Positions 1-12,900 of a stretch of 64,000 nt of DNA are shown in pieces. The position numbers and the translations under genes were made by a program. The stretch covers positions 40,911,263 through 40,975,262 of the forward strand of contig JANVCC010000018.1 of the NCBI GenBank assembly GCA_025345505.1. The letters run 5' to 3'. Numbering within the stretch: the stretch's first letter is position 1; each line of letters opens with the position of its first letter. This DNA is from Todiramphus chloris collaris. Its lineage: Eukaryota > Chordata > Aves > Coraciiformes > Alcedinidae. The notes under the pieces are model-generated. The model did not search any database. It saw only the letters and a program-made list of their open reading frames with translations, and was not told the origin of the DNA.

Positions 1-3000
1 CAGTGTGGACCTGCACATGGCTTATAAATCTAATAGGGAGGGGAAGGAGAGCTATTTGTTTTGCTGTGTCAAACCATTCTGCTGTCTCTGAGAGGAAACT
101 CATTTTTGGATAATGAAAGAACAGGCATAGCAATTCAAACAATAGTTGCTGGATCTTAAAAGAAACCCACATATTATTTATTTCCTTCCTTTTTTTTTAA
201 TACACTGTTATGCATTAAACTGTCCATAATGTTGTTAAACTGGTATATTCAGAATAATATGAAAGAAAATAGGATCATATTCAATCTTACAGGCTGTTTT
301 ACTGAAAACAGCCAGTGTTTCTTCCCTTGATCCCAAAGATGCTGTCTTATGGTTCCCATTTCTTCTTCATTTTAAGAAAAAACATGAGTTCATTGTCTGT
401 GTTTACAAGAACCTTACTGTATCTATATTCTCTTTATCTCATCTTTTTTTTTTTTGTTTTGTCATTAAAAGTACAGAGTGAGAGATATTTTAGGTTCACA
501 TTGTTGAGATGTGTTTTTCAGCATTAGTTTTATTTCATACCGGCACAGGTTATCTGCACTACTTCATGTGGATTCGTTTCATGGCTTTTTAGTGCAGTTG
601 ATTAAATGTAGGAACTGTGCACAAATGAGCCTCTTTTTCCTTGGCTATTCTGTCTGTTACTGAGGCAGTCAAAGCCTAAACTAGGTTAAAATTACTACAT
701 GATATGGGTAATGAAATGCAACAATCTTTTCTACTTACTCTGTCGAGTGAACTAACTGATTTTATATTGCACTATTTGCATTGAATGTAAATATATTGGA
801 ACCAGTTTCTACCCGTATACTGTATAGAGAAATACCATTTGAAAACCCAATAGACAGAAAAACACCAGAGAAATATAATAGGGAAAGCAGTTTACACTGT
901 AAGTATTATACTATCTTACAAAAGGATGATTAAACTGAAATGATCAACTCCTTAGCATAATAAAAGGAACATTGAGTATTCTATGGAGCAAAGAGATATT
1001 TTCGGCATCCGGCTATAGCTTCTCTACAGACTTGCTATATAAAATAAGTGCCAGTTCAGGAGTGCTTGCCAACAACATTGTGTTAGAATAATGTTGGAAA
1101 TCTGTTGTTGTGAATAATAATATTAGCATTATTATTGTTAAAAAAAAAAAAAAAGTTTTTTGTTTTTAATATATCAAGGATAAAAATAGAAACCACAAGT
1201 TTTGTGATGAAGTGACTTCCTAAGGTTTGATGCTGATATTCAGTTACACTACCACACTGAGAAGCCTTTTTTTTGTCAGCATTTTAAGGGAAATTGTATT
1301 TGGCTTATGGGAACACTATAGTAAAAATGGAAAAGTTGCAAAAGAAATAACGTGTACTACTGATATTGAGTACAGATTTTCTCATTCTTATTTCTTTCAT
1401 GTCTCCTTGATTTCTTATTTTTTCCTTTTCACAACAGCTGACCGAATAGTATGCTGTTCAGCAGGGGAAAGCCAACAATTGAAATTAGAAAGTTTTTCTC
1501 TTCATTGATTATTGTAATTAATCTTAACAAAGGGATGCGGTGAATCACATGTTAAATGGCTCAGTAGGTTAGATAAAAACTGGACAGGACTTAAAAAGAA
1601 TAAAACCAGAAAGAACAAGACTGGTGCAAATAAATAACAGAAAATTTAAAATAGGAGCTAGCACTTTCACTTGGCATTAAAAATACAATATAACATCAAA
1701 TGGATGGCAACTTTCAACTTTGTTCCAGAAATGAACTGGATACTGTCTTCATTTTGGGCTACCTGATCCAAATGTAAACTAACCTTTTTTTAAAAACTAA
1801 ATACATAAAAGAGTATTTCATTCACAGCTGAAATCTATACCAAGGTTTAGATGTCTTCCTTGTATGGAAAAATGATTGCAAAAAGATATTGTGAAGTAGT
1901 ATTTGACACTGAGGTCAGGCTGCTCACATACATTATACACAAGAAAGGATTCTTTATGCTTACTTAGTAGAAAACAGTTGCAGTTACTGTTTGAACTGAT
2001 TAAGGTATTGTTTTAAAAATGCACTTTTGCCTTTCAAAATGGTTTCTTTGAGGCCAGAGTGACATAATACCACATGTCTGTAATTCAAATTTGTTGCAAC
2101 TGAAGCAATAAAAGCAAGTGTGGTTTGGTTTTGTTGGTTTTGGGTTTTTGGGGTTTTTTTTGCATTAAGCAGATTTACTCTTTAACAGTGAAGCTTCAGT
2201 GGATGATTATGACATCAAAGTGTGGCAGACAGTGATTATGTACTGCAGGGGGAAAAGATGGATAAAAACAGACATATAATTCCCTTAGCTTAAAGAGATA
2301 TTATCCCTTCCTAGTAGAAACACTAAATATTCCATCTCTTTTTCATTTTGGCAAAGTCAGGTACTGATTTAACCAACATGCCTTGTCTAAAAGATTTTCT
2401 TTTAAAATATTAATTGTAAGCTCATTTCCTTTCTTTAAGTATCTTTTCAGTAAGTCATTTGCTATTTGTTTTTTCTTGACTTTGAGACTTAATGAAGGCA
2501 GCTGCTTGTTCTCCTTTCCAAAAAACTCATCCATAACTGTGCCTAGGCTTGACCTTTCCCCACCCCCTGCCCTCCAGGAAAGCCATAGAACTATGGAAAC
2601 AATTTTAAAAGGAACATACTGGATATATAGGCTAAGTGATGTAAGTAATTTATCAATGGTTTTAGAACTTAAAACTTCTTCTGAAATTAGAAATTACCTT
2701 TTGAGAGTAGTTCTCAAAAGAAAAACCAAACCAAACTAAAAGAAACCCATAAAATTTGATGCAAGGAACAGAGGATTTCATACCACTGCCACTGAAGTCC
2801 CTGGGAAGACTTTTGTTAGATCAGGTCTTTTTTGTATATATAGCAACTTCACCATAGTGATGCTTCACCTATATTAGTGGAATGTTCAGATTTGATTTTA
2901 AATTGTATGAAATATGCAGAACAACAAATTTCTGTCAGCCCTTAAAAGGGGACACAGATAGGCAATACCACAGATTAAATTTAAAATAATTTTTGGCTTT

Positions 3001-3577
3001 AGCTCAGATTTTATCCCATTAAAGGTAGGGAAGGAGAAATATGGGGGCTGTGAGGGGGTTGTGGATTTAGTCACTTAGAAGTGAAAAAAAAAAAAGACAT
3101 CAGAAGGATCGTCTTGATTTAGAGCCAGTACTCGTTTAAGTACCAGACTTCAAGTACGCACTCTTTTCTCTAACAAAAAGAAAAGAGATTGTTATGAAAT
3201 CAAAACAATAAAACCAGTAGATTATCTGCTTTTTAATGTTGCTATTCCTATGAAAGTCTGCACTTTAAAGAAGCAGGATATCCACGGCTTCTGCCTTCAC
3301 ACATGGTATAAGAAATTAAATGGCTGATGAGGGCCTTTTCTTTTCAGCCTTCCACTGAACACATTTTTATGAAGAGAAATGAGTTCATAAACAATTTTTT
3401 TTATGGAGAAACAAGAAATGGATGAAATGACAGAAAAACAGGAGTGTGAAGTGTGTCACAGCTGAAACTGTTGTAAGGGGACAGTTGTCTTTTGTGTGCT
3501 GAGATTCCCGTTGCTGTGTTAGAAATCAAAACCAGAAGAGAAGTTTCCAATAACAGAGTGATGATGAGAAGTTGGGG
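1..3577. other. Non-coding AT-rich DNA, no gene seen
   Basis: No reading frame here resembles a known protein; the longest (2383-2739, plus, 118 codons) is low-complexity and Ser/Leu/Lys-rich. The stretch has A- or T-runs (for example 1140-1154), a G/T-rich run at about 2125-2161 and no recognisable young repeat. It is best read as intergenic or intronic DNA. Confidence 0.7.
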
Positions 3578-3650
3578 GAAAATTCTGCCTCCACAGAAAT
3601 CAATGGCAAATAGCTATTGATTGCAATGGAGCATAGATTTCACCTAAGTT
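3578..3650. repeat. Possible ancient sauropsid interspersed repeat remnant
   Basis: The stretch runs from an AAATTCTGCCTCC-like start, through two copies of a near-inverted TCAATGG / ATTGATTGCAATGG core, to a GATTTCACC end. I remember this order from an old, high-copy, partly palindromic repeat in turtles, crocodilians and birds. A weaker echo lies at about 2775-2820. The family name is not assigned and the match is from memory only. Confidence 0.35.
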
Positions 3651-4979
3651 TTTGTCAGCTAACAATAATGTGTTCATCTCAAGTACTACATGTTGAATTG
3701 TTCTTCAAAATATGTTCTGATTTCAGTTTACAAATCTGTGTTGACTAAAATCTTCTCAGCTTCTGGAAGACACCTGTATTAAGTTTAACCTTTCAACCTG
3801 CAAAGGGTGTCTGTTCCTTTATTTCTTGTAGATTTGTAGGTTTCCTTCTCCTCTTCCCTCTCTTCCTCCTTTTCTTATCACCTTTACTGGCTGTAATTTT
3901 GAGGTCTTGTATTGCAGTGACATAAAAAAGACAAAAAAAGGAAAACAATTCCAAATGAACTGTTTCCAATCTGTAATGCTTTATTTTACAACCCAGTGTA
4001 ACCTGAAACTAGACTGTCATTGCACACAGCTGGAAATCTAATGACCATTGACCACTGGATTTTTCTAACAACTCTGTGAACATCTATGCTATGCACTTTT
4101 CAAGTAAGTGACTCAGAGTGAACATCCATTTTGGTGGGTTAGTGGTCCTGAAGCATCAGCAGAGTCTGATTTAATGCTCCCTGAGAAACATGTTTTGACA
4201 TTGCTTGCAACTTACACTAAAATGTCTTTATTTTTAAATAAAGGGGATAGAAATTGCAAATGCATTAGTCTACTTTTAAACCTTATGCTACTTTGTTAAG
4301 AGAAAAAAAAAAAAAAGGAGAAGAAAAGGAAAAAAAAAAAAGAAAAGAAAAGATAAAAACTCCCAGAACAGAGGCTCTCCAATGTATTAACTTAGTAGCA
4401 CTCCCCAAAGTCCTGCACTGCCTATGATCTTCTCAGGTATGATTGCAAGGATTTCCTACACAAGTCAGTCTACCATGTGGGAATCTGAAAGAAGAATTTG
4501 ATCCCCTATACATAGATGCCTGGGAGGCATTTACAGAAAAGTATGATAACATGCATCTGATACCTTCCCAACTGCACTTTTGAAATCATTATATATTGAG
4601 GAGAGACTTTTTAGCTAATGATTTTAGACATGTAAACATGTCAGTATCTTTTTCTGAAAGAGCAAGACAGGAATAATAAATCGAAGAGCATTCAGGTGGT
4701 AAGAGAGGAGATGCTGTGTGTTATTGCAATGAACACTGAATGACATGCATGCATTAGGAAGACACCTCAGAAAGGTTAGAGCATTTCTCTTTGATTCATT
4801 TTAATGTAGCTCTTCATATTAAAAAATTGGTTTTTTTCAGGGCAGAGAAAGCAAGCATTGTTGCCTGTGTAATGTATTAAACCTGTCAGATTTCTCATTC
4901 TTGATTTTCTATGCCTTTTATTATTTTATAGTCTAGCTTCTAAAAATGTTAAGAATTTTGGCAGACTTCATGGAATTCT
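3651..4979. other. Non-coding, no gene seen
   Basis: Only short chance reading frames occur (at most 63 codons). A purine-only A/G tract lies at 4299-4352. I see no splice-flanked open exon and no recognisable repeat family. Confidence 0.65.
4299..4352 (+). repeat. Purine-only A/G-rich low-complexity tract
   Basis: About 54 bases are nearly all A with scattered G, including A-runs of 14 and 12. It is simple sequence, with no sign of being a retroposon tail because no element body is recognisable directly upstream. Confidence 0.8.
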
Positions 4980-4989
4980 GGTTTTAAGA

Positions 4990-5195
4990 ACACAAAACAG
5001 GAAACTATTTTGAATGCTCCCACTTGATCCATCTTTGTGCTGGCAGCACAATGCCTGTAAAATCCACCTGCTGGAAGTCGGGTGGTTTATGCAAAGGGAT
5101 GTCATGGTAATTTGGAAACTGCTGAATACAGGGTGAAGCCTTTTCCTGCCCCCAAACCTGCCACACCAGTTTTTCTAGCTCATTACATGCCAAAA
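4990..5195 (-). mobile_element. Possible decayed endogenous-retrovirus pol (integrase-side) fragment
   Basis: The minus-strand translation contains a stretch reading IPLHKPPDFQQVDFTG followed by LPAQRWIKW. This resembles the 'PxxxWQVDFTGPLPPxxxxKW' signature at the start of the catalytic core of retroviral integrases. It is a short isolated fossil of about 60 codons, broken, with no LTR or other pol/env part recognised beside it. It looks old. The family is unknown (ERVL-like or gamma-like both possible). The resemblance is judged by eye; a chance match is possible. Confidence 0.35.
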
Positions 5196-7887
5196 CTTTT
5201 GATTGATGTGCTCACTTCAGTCACGGGTAATTTTAACTCCTATATTAAGTAGCTACTGCTTCCACTCCATTATATTTCTTCATATGGGGCAAATCAGAGC
5301 TCAAGCTTGGCCTGTATTGGTCTGACCTAAAAGCCAGAGTAAGCCTTTGTTTAGTTATGCGTAGGCGGCAAGCCAATATTTCAAAACAGCTTAGACAATC
5401 ACACTGCCTTTTCTTAATTGTCAAGATTCCTTGAAATAGAGCTTTTGAGAACTACTATACAACAGTTTTTGGGGAGCTCCAAGGAGGTAGGAAAGTTTTT
5501 AAAGGCTTTCTAGATAAGAATACAAACTTTTTTATGTGTGTGTGAAATCTAAGGAGAATATTAAGTGCAGTACAGAATAACCTGTAACTGCCTTGCATTC
5601 TTACAAGTGGGATGGAATTCTTATTTTGCACAGTCCTGTGCTTAATTCTCTGGATTGTTTGGGGACTGAAAAGAAGCAGAATAGAAACATTAGGTGTTTT
5701 CTCTCAGAAAAGAACTCCCATCTATAGTCCTATAGAAACCAGGCTACATTTAAAGAGTGAAATGGTTACCTAATACCGGATACAGTTATCCTATAGCTCT
5801 TTAAAAGGCATTTTATCTAAATGGGCTCTTTAGATTCTATGTTTTGCAAAAAGGAAAATATCAGTACTTCAAGCTTATCACAAAATTAGTGTAAAAAATA
5901 GGTGAGATTTTAGTGACTGTGAAGGGAAAGAACAAATATATGTAATGTTTCTTAAATCTGATCTCTACCTTCAGGTTTAGAACTATATGTCATTTGGTCA
6001 CCTAAAGATTTGAGTATGATACAGTTTGTAAGATCTTTAGACAGCAAGCAGATTCTTCTTCATTTAATCCTGTTTCAGATACCACTACTGTGAGAAATGC
6101 TGTTAATTTGAGATGTGGCTTGGCTTTTACAATAAGTTAACTCAAAGGAAATGGTACCCCTAAATTGTTTGTAGACCTTCATTTCTACATTAGATATGCA
6201 ATTTAACAGTTTGTGTATTTGGTGGAACGTAATATTAAAACCACAGTATAATGCAACATAAAGAGTTGGATTAATTTATCTAAACAAACACAAATATTAG
6301 AAATGTCGATATATACATCTTTGAGAAATTTTTTTCATCATCAGAAACAATCAGGCTCTTAGTGCATCTCATCTTAAAATAGTTATCTAATATAGATCAA
6401 GATAATTCCTAAAATAGACTGATTATCTTTGTTTGGAAGAAAGGGAGACCAAAGTGTACAGCGTAGAGTATTTCTCTATACTGATGATGCCATGATAAAT
6501 CCTTTCTAAAGATCCTTAAAAGCCTAGTGCTGAAACATAAACAAGAAGCTACCTATGGAATATGTCTTTTTTAGAAGTATTTCTAGGCTACATCATGTAC
6601 ACAAATTCAAAAATAGATCGTAATCTAACTGATCTCTTTGGATCAGTTAGAAGTAAACTTCATTGCTTGCTACTCAATTTAATAAATCTTTTTACATCCT
6701 CTTTTATCAATTCCAAAGTCACTTTATGGACGAGAAAACTGATATGTCAAGAATCTACATGTTTCACGTAAGGAAGTGTCCACTGCCTTCACCCCTTTAT
6801 GTAAAGAAACAGGAAATAAACTGCGGTAGCGCAATAAAAAATCCTGCCAGAGCAGAGAAGTAAATGAAGGACTCATTCTTTATTAAGATGACAAAAATCA
6901 AATTCTTTATCAGGAAAGGAGAAGTTTATCAAGTTAGGAGAAGATATACATTATATCAAATAAAAGGAAATTACATAACATGAAAGAAAATGAATTTGCA
7001 TCTTAAAATTACACCTACGGTGGCTGATATATTCTACTCGTTGTAAGGAGCCCCACAGTATCTCTTGCATTGTGAAAATACATAAGCCACCTTTTTCAAG
7101 GAGTCAGAAACAGCTATCAACCTTTTCAGGTTTATGGATTGATTAGATCATTGCCAATATCTGTCATTACTTCCTCTGCTGTGCTATGCTCAGTATGTTA
7201 ATTCATTCAAAATAAGGCTTCCTCATACAAAGTTTTAATAAAAACCAAAACATTTTTCAAACAGAATTAACTTAGAAAATTCACTCTCTAATAGTGTCTA
7301 ATATTAGGCAAATGTAGTCTGTCTCATGGAGGAAAAAGGCCAAAAATAGCATTATTTTAAAAAAAGAATAATTACATAAACATATGTAAGTTAATTAAAA
7401 GGCACTTAAGCAAGTCTAAACAGGTGCCACAGATTAAATTAGCCACATGAGAGGCTCTTTATATAGCAGAAAAGAGAAACAGACTTTAATGTGGGATGCC
7501 ATAAAAACTCAGAATTAAAGGAAGTTATTTGAATAATAAAATTGGAGAAAAATAGGTATATAAGAGGCCTCAAGATGTCATTTCACGTGTCCCCTAGCCA
7601 GGTCAGAATCAGCTATACTTATTTGCTGTCCAGTGTGCATATTTCTATGCTTTTCTGAAAGACCTCCAGTGCTGGACATGGTCTCCACATGTAACCTAGT
7701 TCAGCGATTCATTGTCATTACAGTAGGAAGTTTTTCTTTCCACCTAGACTGAAATTTTCTTACAGCTGCTGAAGTCAGTTGCTACTTGTTCCAACCATCA
7801 TGGATACAGAGTACTAAGTGCTTTCCTTTTTGCTGGTCCTTCATAACTCTTTTTATGTTTCCGTTCAGTATTCTCTATTTACAGACA

Positions 7888-7899
7888 CCCCCCCCCCCC
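7888..7899 (+). repeat. C12 homopolymer
   Basis: Twelve uninterrupted cytosines inside otherwise unique sequence, followed by further C-rich bases. It is simple sequence. Confidence 0.9.
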
Positions 7900-8628
7900 A
7901 GCCCCAGTCCTCATCCCGTCCCTGTTTCAGTCTCCTCAGTCTTATAATATACAAATAATAAATAATTAAAGAAGCTGAAGATAGCAAGTCCTCAAAACAA
8001 TTTCACACAGCATGCAGATCAACAGCTTCTGCTCTGTACCAAAAATGTGGTAATAAAGAACAAAGTTAACTTATGGATAAACAAAATTGGCACTCCTGTC
8101 TTTTGTGGAGTTAAGTTACTTACTGGAGTACTTCTCTTAGCTTCTTAACACATTTATAGGGAAGGAAAAAAAAAAAAAAAGTCACTCAGACAGGAAAATT
8201 CATTTAGTCGCTCACCAAAGACTCTTAAAACTGTGTAGTATGTCATTCCTTCCATGAAGTGTCATGACAGGCTATGGCAGTTACTATAAAATTATTTCGG
8301 ACAGTCAAGTTTAAGAAGATGGAATTTACAAAGAGGACATAGAGATTCTCCATGATGAAAAAGGAAAACTAAGAATTAATTAAAGGAATTGGTTTTGTCT
8401 TGTTGTATGTTTGAGGAACTATGGAATTCACCATCTCAGGAACATGTAGACACCACAAAATTTAACATATTAAAACACAGAGCAGACTTTGACATGGATG
8501 CCTATATATTAATTGAACATTCATGTTTTACAGGCTCCAAGACCGTATACGCTTCTGTTTTATCACAGAACAAGAAGAATACCATTAGACATCCATAGGA
8601 TTGGAGTAAATACTGAAGGAACACATTC

Positions 8629-8665
8629 TTCTCTCTCTCTTTTTTTTTTTTTTTCTTTTTTTTTA
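8629..8665 (+). repeat. CT-repeat and poly-T pyrimidine tract
   Basis: A CT dinucleotide run passes into two T-runs separated by a single C and ends in TTAG. It resembles a splice acceptor tract, but no open exon with a donor follows, so it is called simple sequence. Confidence 0.75.
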
Positions 8666-10454
8666 GGGCTACATGAAATACCAAGAGCTTAAATCAAATT
8701 CTACTTACTTTTTCAGCTGTGACATGAATAAATTAAGTAAAAGAAACATCTCCAATGTACTGTACTTCCCTCACAACCTTTTTTTATTATTTTCCACACT
8801 TGTATGAACATAATCCATTTCCAACTGGCATGATTTTTGTACACATATCAAATAGGTGAACAATTATTGATAGAATACAATAATTTCACTCCCAAAAGCA
8901 AAAAAAAACCTCAACAAAACAAAATAAAAAGGTGACACTTTTATGTTAGAACTCTGGAAAGCTGGAATGGACACAATATTTCTTTAAAATCAGTCTAAAA
9001 TTGTTTGAATATGTAAGTTCTTGAAATACCATTGCCCATAACACAATAAAAACAGACATTGTTTTAGAATCTATTTAAAGGTCTTTTAGCTTTGGTTTGT
9101 TTTTTTTTATTTTTAATGAGTTTTAAACTCCCAAATCATCAATGTCCCCCTCAAGGACTTTTTTTTTTTTGTTTCTTTCTTCCACATCTTTGCTTGAAAA
9201 GAGACATAAGCATGAACTTTTACATGTTCCATTTCATTGCCTGGTTAAATCATTCTGTGAATCCTTTCTAAAGTCTCTTCACAGAGATTCAAAGATTAAG
9301 GTAAATATATCATATCTGTAAAGAAGAAAGAAGCTGATCTAGTTATCCAGATACCCTAGAAGGGTTCATCTGTATTAACTTCAGAGGCAGTCTGGGATTT
9401 TTGAAAGCCTTGAATATAGCCTTCACTGTTATTTAACTGCAATGTGAGGTTTAATACTTTTTTCTTTTGCCGTCAGAACATTTTTGACTTCAGAAAATTA
9501 TATATATTGGGATTAACAAACTCCTTTTATTTCACTATTGCACAGGGGTTGTCTATATGTGGAAAACTGGGATGATGCTCTTATTCTGGGTTTAAATCAA
9601 GTTTGGTTCAATTTAATATCCAGAAACATCTATGCTAGAAAGACTTTACCATTATAGAAATACCAATACAGCAAAGAGCAAAGTGCTCCTAATGGAGCCA
9701 TTATCAAACTGAACTTTTGTATCAGTGTAATAAATTCACTATCTTGAAGCAAATCATGCTAAAGGACATTTTTGCTTGTAGAACAGAATCTGTAGCAGGG
9801 ATTTATGCCAGCTCAGATGTGTGAGTTTAAGTTCACTTTCCATACCTTGTATATTTGAACTCTAACAAAGTCTTTAAGGTAGACATAGTCTAAGTCAATT
9901 GGGAACAAGCTTGGAGAAAATGTCTTAAATTAAACTTCAATAAACCAGTGTGAAATTGAAATCAGGGTGTTTAATGAAATAATATTGAATTAAAAAGTGG
10001 TTTAAATTTGATGTAAATTACATGTAAATTTCTTGTTTGTATATACAACCTTTGTCCACTCTGAATCTCAGTTGTCTCTTTACTGATTCTCACAGTCCTA
10101 CCTTGAAAAGTATTGTATTCCAGCTCAGATATCAGCTTTCTTTCAAGTATAGCCTTCACATATAAGCAAATGTGTGTCAAGCAATTCAGAAATATGCCTG
10201 AAAGAAATACGATTTTTCCCTCCTGAATCAATCAATCCTCTCTTCTTCCTATGCTACCTATACAATTCTTATAAATGATACCTTCACAATTCTACTGGGA
10301 GGTTAAGTAAGTGAAATGTTAATGCAGTTCTCATATGAGAGAAAATACAGGTAGATTCCCAGTGCTCTGTAATCATAACGCTTCAAGATCATATTCATAT
10401 CCTTGAAATACTGGCTGCCTAAGATATTACAATGTATATTTCTTTTAAGAGATT

Positions 10455-10490
10455 AAAAAAAACAAAACAAAACAAAACCAAAAAAACAAA
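10455..10490 (+). repeat. AAAAC-type simple repeat
   Basis: Imperfect pentanucleotide AAAAC units with longer A-runs. It lies directly upstream of the motif-dense island that starts near 10.5 kb. Confidence 0.75.
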
Positions 10491-10499
10491 CCTGAAAGA

Positions 10500-10900
10500 A
10501 ACAGGTAGAATCAGTGTCATTGAGTGAGAAGCAATGTAATTAATTCACTGCAGTTGGAAACTTGTGAAGGATTTACAAACAAAGGGGTGGGATTGCAATT
10601 AACATGTTCCCTTGTCCCTGAGCAAGCCTCCCCTTTGATCTTTCCAGATGACAGGAGATGTGTCTTAGGAATTAGAATGTAATACAGGCATCAGCATGAT
10701 TGATGGAGGGGTATCAGGACTGAGCGAGAGGAAACTCTTCAGGCAAGAAAGCATGTGCCACTGTATTTATTGCACTGCCCCTCCTCCTAGTTCTTTCCTG
10801 AAGGAACCTTTTCACCTAAGTTCAGCTTGTCATTAGCAATGGCACCACAGATGGGTGTTTTTCTTTTTCAGCTATGATCTCTGGAAGCTGTGCTCTGTGT
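10500..10900. promoter_or_regulatory. Candidate conserved non-coding element / enhancer (motif-dense)
   Basis: This complex, non-repetitive sequence stands out from its AT-rich flanks. It contains ACAAAGG (10579-10585, SOX/TCF-like), CCTTTGATC (10632-10640, TCF/LEF consensus), TGATTGAT (from 10697, PBX/HOX composite) and an AATTAATT homeodomain core near 10540. No open frame runs through it. That these sites are used is inference; no conservation data are available here. Confidence 0.3.
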
Positions 10901-11824
10901 CAGGTGTTCCTTTCTTTTGACCTACTTTGTATTGCAGCTTTGCCTTTGATAAGAACACAGTGCTCTTTTTACACGTTGATAGTCACTTATGTAGATAACA
11001 GCCTGGGAGAAAAAGAATAGAGTGAGCATGAAAGTATTTAGTATTTAGGTTCCTACCTCTAACCTAAAATAAGGCAGAGTAGAAATATACTTCAGGTATA
11101 TAAATACAGTATCTCGGATTTTGGATGTGATATAACTGGATTTTGCACAGGCTAATTTGCTCTGTTTCTTTTTTTATGGGTATTAGTACTAGTAAAAAAA
11201 AAAAAAATGTCTTTAGCAGTCACTTTTCTCAGTCCTCAAGTGTGGCTCAAGTCCTTTTACAGAATTGCAGGTGCTTACTTTAACTGGACCTCTGGGTCAC
11301 TGTTTAGTTTTTGAAAAGTGCCTCAAAATAATTTACTAAATAAGATGAATCGTTTTTAAAGTGATAAAACACATTTTAAAAAAATATTTCATGGCAATGG
11401 TTGTTGCCTTGTTACTGCTCAGCTGACAGTCATTTGCCTTCCAATGTATAGTTGTATTAATGACATTGTACCACAATGGCCTCGTGTCTTAAAGAAATAG
11501 AAGACTTTTACTGAGAGTTGCATGCATGATTCTTCTGTTATACAGCCAAATCATGAAACTGTCATATTCAGAAAAAGCTGGTCCAGTGGAATAGGTTATG
11601 GAATAGGAGAATTCTGGAAGGAAGATGAGATATTTGCCATGCTGCTTTTCGTACCAGATTATGTGGTGATCTTATTTTAGAGTTTTAGATCATAAAAATG
11701 TTGCCATTTTTACTTATGTAGGCTTAGTCATTCCTATGACAGGTGAGTCAACAGAAAACATAAGCATATGATGAATTTTCATTAAACACATAACTCAATC
11801 CTTATTCAACAAATAATATTATGC

Positions 11825-11859
11825 TTTATAATATATAATACTTTATAGTATATTATAAA
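11825..11859. repeat. 35-bp AT-only imperfect palindrome
   Basis: The outer 11 bases TTTATAATATA pair perfectly with TATATTATAAA, around a mismatched AT-rich centre that contains the only two non-AT bases. It is a potential cruciform and no neighbouring gene gives it a role. Confidence 0.75.
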
Positions 11860-12307
11860 AACATGTTATTTTCTTAAATAATTAAAGTTATTTGTCATTT
11901 GGGATGTGAGAGAAGAGTGAAATTATTTTTGTTATTTTGAGAGAAGGAAAAATAAACACTGTTTTACATAAAGGTGTCCAAGCAACTTATGTAACACTTG
12001 TAAAACTCCTACAAAGCTAAAATATCATTTCTTAAGGAGCTGTGGCTGAACAGGAAATGTAGCAAGAAACAGGAATCTATCAAACCTGTTAGAGCTTTTA
12101 GGAGTGGCAAAGGAAAAATTCCCATGTAACTTTAAAGCATTAGTTCTTTCCGGGATTCAGCCTTCACTAACTAGTTTTTTATTAAACTTTACCAAACTTC
12201 AAGGAGGTATCTCTCAGGTGGCATATTACAACAGCATACAGCAGCCTTTTGTAGACTAAATATAATTAGGGTTAGCTGATTGCTAAGAGAATTAGAGAAA
12301 AAGCATC

Positions 12308-12364
12308 AGGAGGGAAAAAAAAAAAAAAAAAGGGGGTAAAAAAAAAAAAAAAGAAAGGAAAAAA
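12308..12364 (+). repeat. Purine tract with two poly-A runs
   Basis: A-runs are separated by a GGGGGT block and end in A/G-rich sequence. It is low-complexity DNA; no retroposon body is recognised upstream. Confidence 0.8.
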
Positions 12365-12882
12365 CCCCACCTTGTATCTTAAAAGCTGTGTTCAAAGATG
12401 CCTGTGTGAGTATATATAAAAGTTTTAATAAGTACTCACTAAGGATAGCAGATATATATACAATAACTAGTTAATTAAGCCATCATGGAAAGAATGCTGC
12501 AGTAAGCAGTCATTAGAGAATCTCTCAGCAGATACACTTCTTTTCTCTCAAATTATTCTGCTAGTCTTTTTATTGCAGCTGAGAAAAAACCCCAGGAAAA
12601 ATGTGTGAAAACTAGATCAAGATGACAGTTACCTCTGACTGTAGCATATTTCTGAATTTATTTCATTAAAAAAAAAAAAAGGGAACAGCTTCATTGGCAA
12701 GAAGTCAGCATCGCTCGTTTTCTGACTTCTCTGTGGCCTTTCAGACAGTTTTTTTTCAGGCTTTCTCTCTTCCTGGCTATTTAAAATGGTTGACAGGCAA
12801 AAACATTCCTCATGGAAAACTACTGTGGCTGATCCAAACATTCCATGTTCTGGAATAAATACCCAGATCCCTCTCTCTGCAT

Positions 12883-12900
12883 ATAACACACACGTGTTAT
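12883..12900. repeat. Short perfect hairpin carrying a CACGTG E-box
   Basis: ATAACAC (12883-12889) pairs with GTGTTAT (12894-12900) around a 4-base loop. The right half contains CACGTG at 12891-12896. Its function is unknown. Confidence 0.55.

Larger units (their letters stand above)
5200..10499. other. Non-coding AT-rich DNA, no gene seen
   Basis: Reading frames are at most 86 codons and none looks like a protein family. It contains a C12 run (7888-7899), pyrimidine tracts (8629-8665), and an AAAAC-type repeat at its end (about 10455-10490). I see no young transposon. Confidence 0.65.

Noticed and set aside
2383-2739. 118-codon plus frame
   Set aside because: No family resemblance; a minus frame overlaps it, and codon composition reflects AT-rich background.
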